Assembly (NCBI GenBank): GCA_016873405.1
Contig: VGXH01000016.1
Coordinates: forward strand, 1 to 12,369
Direction of reading: 5' to 3'
Source of the DNA: a bacterium
GTDB lineage: Bacteria > Krumholzibacteriota > Krumholzibacteria > LZORAL124-64-63
Length of the DNA: 12,369 nucleotides
Made by a program: the position numbers and the translations under genes
Shown: piece after piece, positions 7,716 to 12,369 of the stretch
Layout of the letters: the number at the start of each line of letters is the position of its first letter
How positions within the stretch are numbered: position 1 is the first letter of the stretch
The notes under the pieces: generated by a model
Database searches by the model: none
Seen by the model: only the letters and a program-made list of their open reading frames with translations
What the model was told of the DNA's origin: nothing

Positions 7716-8944
7716 TGAGCGACACGCCGCAACGGCCGAGCTTCCTGGACGGACTGCCGCCGCGACCGGGATCCGGCGTCTACTTCGACAACAACGCGAC
7801 GACCCCCGTGGCGCCGGAGGTCGTCGCCCGGATGGTGCCGCTGCTGAGCGAGCACTACGGCAACCCGTCGAGCATGCATTCGTTCGGCGCCCGCGCCGGC
7901 GACGAGGTGGCGCGGGCGCGGGAGAAGGTGGCCCGGCTGCTCGGCGCCGCGCAGCCGGGCGAGATCGTCTTCACCAGCGGCGGCTCCGAGAGCGACAACC
8001 TGGCCATCGTGGGCACGCTGCATGCCCACCCGGACAAGCGGCATCTGGTGACGACCGCGGTCGAGCATCCGGCCGTGCTCGGTTTGTGCCGCGAGCTGCA
8101 GAAGCGCCACGGCTACGACGTGACGTTCCTGGGTGTCGACGGCGACGGCCGTCTGGACCCGGCCCAGGTGGCCGCCGCGCTGCGGCCGGACACGGCGCTG
8201 GTGTCGGTGATGATGGCCAACAACGAGACGGGCGTGCGGTTCGACATCGAGGCCATCGGGCGCGCGGTGAAGGAGCGCGGCGCCGTCTTCCACGTCGATG
8301 GCGTCCAGGCCGTCGGCAAGCTGCCTCTGGATCTCGAGCGTTCGCCGGTCGACCTGTTCTCCGTCTCCGGCCACAAGCTCCATGCCGCCAAGGGCGTGGG
8401 CGCGCTCTACGTGCGTCGGGGCACCAAGTTGCGGCCGCTGATCGTCGGCGGGCACCAGGAACGCGGCCGGCGCGCCGGCACCGAGAACGTGGCGGCCATC
8501 GCCGGCCTGGGCGTGGCCTGCGACCTGGCGGTCGCGGGCCTCGCGATCGAGGATGTTCAGGTCAGGGCCCTGCGCGACCGGCTCGAACACGGCCTGCTGG
8601 CGGCGATCCCCGATTGCCGGGCCAACGGCGACCCGGAGCATCGGCTTCCGAACACGACCAACATCAGCTTCAGGTATATCGAGGGCGAGGGCATCCTGCT
8701 GCTGCTGGACCGCGCGGGCGTGGCGGCCAGCAGCGGCTCGGCCTGCACCAGCGGCAGCCTCGAGCCTTCGCACGTGCTGCGCGCGATGGGCCTGCCGTTC
8801 ACCCTGACGCACGGCTCGATCCGGTTCTCGCTGTCGCGCTACAACACCGCGACCGAGGTCGACTACGTCCTGGCCGTGCTGCCGCGGATCGTCGAGCGCC
8901 TGCGGGCGATCACCCCGTTCAACGAGCAGCGGACCACCTTCTGA
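7715..8944 (+). CDS. nifS: NifS-type cysteine desulfurase
   Basis: This 409-residue PLP enzyme converts L-cysteine to L-alanine and leaves a persulfide sulfur that is handed to NifU. It is a class V aminotransferase-fold protein of the NifS/IscS group. Visible features are YFDNNATT at 23-30, EHPA with H118 (stacks on PLP), MMANNETG at 166-173, DGVQAVG with D195 and Q198, the Schiff-base lysine K221 in SVSGHKLHAAKG, GGHQERGRRAGTEN near 245-258, and the catalytic loop SSGSACTSGSLEPSH with C344. The wording of these motifs, especially GHKLHAAKG and ACTSGSLEPSHV, is NifS-like. About 20 residues precede YFDNNATT, somewhat more than in typical NifS, but the ATG is the one coupled to the nifU stop. 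mfd follows after 33 bp in the same reading frame. No nitrogenase gene is visible, so a general Fe-S role is possible. Confidence 0.96.
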   Translation: MSDTPQRPSFLDGLPPRPGSGVYFDNNATTPVAPEVVARMVPLLSEHYGNPSSMHSFGARAGDEVARAREKVARLLGAAQPGEIVFTSGGSESDNLAIVGTLHAHPDKRHLVTTAVEHPAVLGLCRELQKRHGYDVTFLGVDGDGRLDPAQVAAALRPDTALVSVMMANNETGVRFDIEAIGRAVKERGAVFHVDGVQAVGKLPLDLERSPVDLFSVSGHKLHAAKGVGALYVRRGTKLRPLIVGGHQERGRRAGTENVAAIAGLGVACDLAVAGLAIEDVQVRALRDRLEHGLLAAIPDCRANGDPEHRLPNTTNISFRYIEGEGILLLLDRAGVAASSGSACTSGSLEPSHVLRAMGLPFTLTHGSIRFSLSRYNTATEVDYVLAVLPRIVERLRAITPFNEQRTTF

Positions 8945-8968
8945 ACCAGGGGCTGCCGCCGCGCGCCC

Positions 8969-8975
8969 GGAAGGA
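8969..8975 (+). promoter_or_regulatory. Ribosome binding site of mfd
   Basis: GGAAGGA lies just before the ATG at 8978. It fixes the start, because only eleven codons separate that ATG from the nifS stop, which is in the same frame, and none of them is a start codon. Confidence 0.65.
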
Positions 8976-8977
8976 AC

Positions 8978-11900
8978 ATGACCGGCGCCGTCACTGATTC
9001 CGGCCTCGCCGCCGTCCCGGGCGGCGACTCCGGCGGCCTGCTGCGCGCCGCCCTGCTGGACCGTGTCGCCGGCGAGGGCCTCGAACAGGCCGTCACCCGG
9101 CTGCGAGCGGCCCTCAAGGCGCCGGGCGAGGGCCCCCTGCTGGTGACCGGCCTGCGCGGCGGCGCGCCCGGCCTGCTGCTGGCCGCCTGGCACGCCGCCA
9201 GCGGCCGGCCGGCCCTGATCGTCACGCCCGACCGCGAGGGCGCCGACCGGCTGGCGGACGACCTCGTGGTCTGGCTGGGTGCCGGTTCGGTCTCCCACCT
9301 GCCGCAGCCGGAGGTCCTGGCCTTCGACCGCAACTCGCCGGACGCGGCGACGGCCGGCGACTTCCTGGCCGGGCTGCACCAGCTGCGCACGTGCCCGGGC
9401 CAGCTGGCCGTCACCTCGCTGACGGCGCTGCGCCAGCGGGTGCTGGCCCCCGGCACGCTCGAGCGCGCGACCCTGCGTCTGCGCGCAGGCCAGCGCCTGG
9501 ATCCGGACGCCCTCTGCGCCGATCTGGCCCGCGCCGGCTACCGGCCGGCCGGCATGGTCGCCAAGACCGGCGATTTCGCGCGCCGCGGCGGCCTGCTCGA
9601 CGTCTTCGCCCCCGGCGACCGCCCGCTGCGCATAGAGTTCTTCGACGAGGAGATCGTCTCCCTGCGCCTGTTCGAGGTCGAGTCGCAGCGCACGGTCGAG
9701 CGCACGGAGGAGGCGGTCATCGTCCCGGTCAGCCACCTGTGGCTGGACGAGGACGCCGTGCTGGCCTGCCTCGAGCGCGCCGAGGCCGCGCTGGCGGCGC
9801 CCGGCGCCGGGGGCGACGTCGACGCGCTGGAGGACCTGCAGCGGCGGCTGGAGGACCGCCTGGCCGACGACGGCATCGAGAGCTACCTGCCGTGGACGGG
9901 TCCGACGGCGACCGTGATCGACTACCTGGCCGAAGGCACGACGATCTTCTGGTGCGACCCGGTGCGCCTGAACGAGCAGTCCGACCTGCTCGACGCGGAA
10001 CTGCCCCGGCTGCGCGAGGGACGCGCCGAGCGCGAGCCGGCGCTGCCGGCGATCGCGGAGCTGGTCGAGCCGCGCGCGCGCCTGGCCGTGCCGCGCCTGC
10101 GGCACGTGCACCTGGCCGAGGCGTGGATCGCCGGCGACGAAGCCGCGCTGTGGCTGGGGGCGCCGCCGCGCGCCGTCGTCGACTTCCCCACCACGTCGCA
10201 GCAGTTGCGCGGCGGGGACATCGGCGCCCTCGGCGCGGAGCTGGCGGCGCGGGAAGCCGCCGGCGATGCCGTCCTGCTGCTGTGCGACAACCGCGGCCAG
10301 GCCGAGCGGCTGGCCGATCTCCTGGACGAGACGTCCGCCACGCCGCCGGCCGTGCGTCCCCTGGTCGGCGGCATCTCGGCCGGCTTCGCCTGGCCGGGCG
10401 CGCGCCTGTGCTGCCTGACCGACCACGAGTTCTTCGAGCGCTACCGCCGCCCCGTGCGCGTCCGGCACCGCAGCAGCGGCGTCGTCAAGGAGCGCGCATC
10501 CCTGCGTCCCGGCGAACTGGTCGTCCACCTGGAGTACGGCATCGCGCGTTACCAGGGCCTGCGCGTGATCACCGTCGAGAACGTCGAGCGCGAGTGCCTG
10601 CTGCTGGAGTATGCCGAGGACGGGAAGGTCTACGTCCCGGTCGAGAACATCGACCAGGTCGAACGCTACAGCTCCGACCAGGGCGCCAACCCGCCGCTGG
10701 CCCGCCTCGGCTCGGGCAGCTGGCTGAAGGTCAAGGGCAAGGCTCGCAAGGCCATCCGGGCCATGGCGGCCGAACTGATCGAGCTGTACGCCGCGCGACG
10801 CGCCCGGCCCGGCATCGCCTTCCCGGCCGACGGCCACCTGCAGCGCGCGCTGGAGGACTCGTTCCTGTGGGACGAGACGCCCGACCAGTTGACGGCGATC
10901 GGCGAGGTCAAGCGCGACATGGAGTCGCCCGAGCCGATGGATCGCCTGGTCTGCGGCGACGTCGGCTTCGGCAAGACCGAGGTCGCCATCCGCGCCGCCT
11001 TCAAGGCCGTCGCCGCCGGCAAGCAGGTGGCCGTGCTCTGTCCGACCACCCTGCTGGCGGCGCAGCACGGAGAGACCTTCGGCGAGCGCTTCCGCGATTT
11101 CCCCGTGCGCGTGGCCGTGCTCAACCGCTACCGCACGCCGGCCGAGCAGAAGCAGGTGCTGGCCCAGCTGGCGGCCGGGCGGCTCGACGTGCTGATCGGC
11201 ACGCACCGCCTCCTGTCCCGGGACGTGAAGTTCGCGGACCTGGGCCTGCTGGTGATCGACGAGGAGCAGCGCTTCGGCGTCCGCCACAAGGAGCGCCTGA
11301 AGGAGATGAAGCGGCAGGTCGACGCGATCACGCTCAGCGCGACGCCGATCCCGCGCACGCTCTACCTGGCCCTCATGGGCGCGCGCGACATGTCGCTGAT
11401 CAACACCCCGCCGCGCGACCGCCTGCCGATCCACACCGAACTGTGCGCCTTCGACAAGAAGATCCTGGTCGAGGCCATCCTGCGCGAGCTGCACCGCGGC
11501 GGCCAGGTCTTCTTCGTGCACAACCGCGTGCAGACGATCGAGGGCATGGCGCAGCTGATCCGCGAGCTGCTGGGGAACGTGAGGGTGGGCTGGGCGCACG
11601 GCCAGATGCAGGAGGACCGGCTCGAGGAGATCATGACCAGGTTCCTCGGCCACGAGCTGGACGTGCTGGTGGCCACCGCGATCATCGAGTCGGGCCTGGA
11701 CATGCCGCGCGTCAACACCATCATCATCGATCGCGCCGACCGTTTCGGGCTGGCCCAGCTCTACCAGCTGCGCGGACGCGTCGGGCGCAGCAACCACCGC
11801 GCCTTCGCCTACCTGATGACCCCGCCCGGCGAGCGGCTGACCGCCGAGGCCAGGCGCCGTCTGGCCGCCCTCGAGGAATTCCAGGCCCTCGGCTCGGGCT

Positions 11901-12369
11901 ATCACATCGCCATGCGGGACCTGGAGATCCGCGGCGCCGGCAACCTGCTGGGCGAGGAGCAGCATGGCCACATGGAGGCGATCGGCTTCGACCTCTATTG
12001 CCGGCTGCTCGAGGAGACGGTGGCGGAACTCCAGGGCGGCGGCGGTGTTGCCCCGCTGGACGTGAAGATCGAGCTCCGCGTGGCCGCCTATCTGCCCGAC
12101 GACTACGTGGGCGATCCGCAGCACAAGATGGACCTCTACCGCCGCCTCGCGCGGCTGCGGAGGACCGAGGCCTGCCATCGCCTGCGGGAGGAATTCCGCG
12201 ACCGCTACGGGCCGCCGCCGGCGCCGGTCGACAACCTGCTGGCGATCCAGAGGTTGCGGATCCGCGCGGGTCGGCTGGGCATCGTCGAGGTCCGGGGCGG
12301 GCGGCAGGGCTGCGACTTCTTTTTCGCTGGCGGAAGGGAACCGGCGCCGCCTATCATACAAGGCTTGAT
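8978..12369 (+). CDS. mfd: Mfd transcription-repair coupling factor, 3' end cut by window edge
   Basis: 1130 codons are visible with no stop before the right edge. Mfd is a DNA translocase that pushes stalled RNA polymerase off damaged DNA and recruits UvrA. The N-terminal UvrB-like module includes [17 protein letters not shown] near residues 198-214 and RIEFFDEEI. The RNA-polymerase-interaction domain starts near 508 ([19 protein letters not shown]). The RecG-like helicase part has Walker A GDVGFGKT at 660-667 (K666), DEEQ at 761-764, [20 protein letters not shown], and the translocation motif region [14 protein letters not shown] near 925-938. The C-terminal TRCF domain begins near 1026 ([16 protein letters not shown]). 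All helicase motifs look intact. Compared with E. coli Mfd, Walker A sits about 32 residues further in, so roughly 50 C-terminal residues are probably missing. It lies 33 bp after nifS and may share its transcript. A very long open frame on the opposite strand here is spurious. Confidence 0.97.
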   Translation, partial: MTGAVTDSGLAAVPGGDSGGLLRAALLDRVAGEGLEQAVTRLRAALKAPGEGPLLVTGLRGGAPGLLLAAWHAASGRPALIVTPDREGADRLADDLVVWLGAGSVSHLPQPEVLAFDRNSPDAATAGDFLAGLHQLRTCPGQLAVTSLTALRQRVLAPGTLERATLRLRAGQRLDPDALCADLARAGYRPAGMVAKTGDFARRGGLLDVFAPGDRPLRIEFFDEEIVSLRLFEVESQRTVERTEEAVIVPVSHLWLDEDAVLACLERAEAALAAPGAGGDVDALEDLQRRLEDRLADDGIESYLPWTGPTATVIDYLAEGTTIFWCDPVRLNEQSDLLDAELPRLREGRAEREPALPAIAELVEPRARLAVPRLRHVHLAEAWIAGDEAALWLGAPPRAVVDFPTTSQQLRGGDIGALGAELAAREAAGDAVLLLCDNRGQAERLADLLDETSATPPAVRPLVGGISAGFAWPGARLCCLTDHEFFERYRRPVRVRHRSSGVVKERASLRPGELVVHLEYGIARYQGLRVITVENVERECLLLEYAEDGKVYVPVENIDQVERYSSDQGANPPLARLGSGSWLKVKGKARKAIRAMAAELIELYAARRARPGIAFPADGHLQRALEDSFLWDETPDQLTAIGEVKRDMESPEPMDRLVCGDVGFGKTEVAIRAAFKAVAAGKQVAVLCPTTLLAAQHGETFGERFRDFPVRVAVLNRYRTPAEQKQVLAQLAAGRLDVLIGTHRLLSRDVKFADLGLLVIDEEQRFGVRHKERLKEMKRQVDAITLSATPIPRTLYLALMGARDMSLINTPPRDRLPIHTELCAFDKKILVEAILRELHRGGQVFFVHNRVQTIEGMAQLIRELLGNVRVGWAHGQMQEDRLEEIMTRFLGHELDVLVATAIIESGLDMPRVNTIIIDRADRFGLAQLYQLRGRVGRSNHRAFAYLMTPPGERLTAEARRRLAALEEFQALGSGYHIAMRDLEIRGAGNLLGEEQHGHMEAIGFDLYCRLLEETVAELQGGGGVAPLDVKIELRVAAYLPDDYVGDPQHKMDLYRRLARLRRTEACHRLREEFRDRYGPPPAPVDNLLAIQRLRIRAGRLGIVEVRGGRQGCDFFFAGGREPAPPIIQGL

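Noticed and set aside
7571..12361. Open reading frame of 1596 codons on the minus strand across nifS and mfd
   Set aside because: It is fully antisense to two strongly recognised genes. Its translation is rich in Q, R, A, D, H and G with no domain I recognise. Long antisense frames are expected where codons are G/C at the third position.
12345..12369. AT-richer stretch at the right edge that might mark the end of mfd or a new promoter
   Set aside because: The mfd frame stays open to the last base, and the protein is still shorter than expected. A short AT-rich run alone supports neither idea.

Overview
This is a very GC-rich stretch (by eye above 70% G+C, with G or C at almost every third codon position). 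It looks like an ordinary bacterial chromosome segment, densely packed with genes. I see no phage, transposon, CRISPR, tRNA or rRNA sequence. The mix of a full three-domain NifU, a NifS-type desulfurase, a MoxR/DUF58/BatA-type cluster and a polytopic sugar transferase would suit a GC-rich, probably diderm bacterium from an under-cultured phylum. That placement is inference; nothing here fixes the taxonomy.

Layout. (1) Positions 2-1330, plus strand: the 3' part of a multi-spanning GT-C-like glycosyltransferase whose start lies off the left edge. (2) Positions 1279-2553, minus strand: a GAF-like plus PP2C (RsbU/SpoIIE) serine phosphatase. It overlaps the glycosyltransferase tail to tail by 52 bp. 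(3) Positions 2554-2706: a 153-bp divergent spacer. (4) Positions 2707-6697, plus strand: a three-gene cluster with overlapping stops and starts, encoding a MoxR AAA+ ATPase, a DUF58 protein and a 703-residue BatA-like membrane protein. (5) Positions 6698-6812: a short spacer with a GC-rich imperfect hairpin. (6) Positions 6813-8944: nifU and nifS, overlapping by one base. (7) From 8978 to the right edge: mfd, the transcription-repair coupling factor, missing only its last part.

How the genes work together. MoxR, DUF58 and the BatA-like protein are a recurrent set: an ATPase chaperone with partners that carry von Willebrand A-type folds, probably acting at the inner face of the cell envelope. 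NifS releases sulfur from cysteine and NifU builds Fe-S clusters from it. No nitrogenase genes are visible, so the pair may serve general Fe-S assembly. Mfd is a housekeeping repair factor whose start follows nifS by 33 bp, so it may share that transcript.

I found no clear sign of an undescribed system. The points most worth a second look are the phosphatase Shine-Dalgarno run sitting exactly in the loop of a 7-bp all-GC hairpin, the convergent coding overlap with two perfect GC palindromes, the cut-down Bat-type cluster, and the true NIF-type NifU/NifS pair without other nif genes. Several very long open frames antisense to, or running into, the real genes are by-products of base composition and were rejected.
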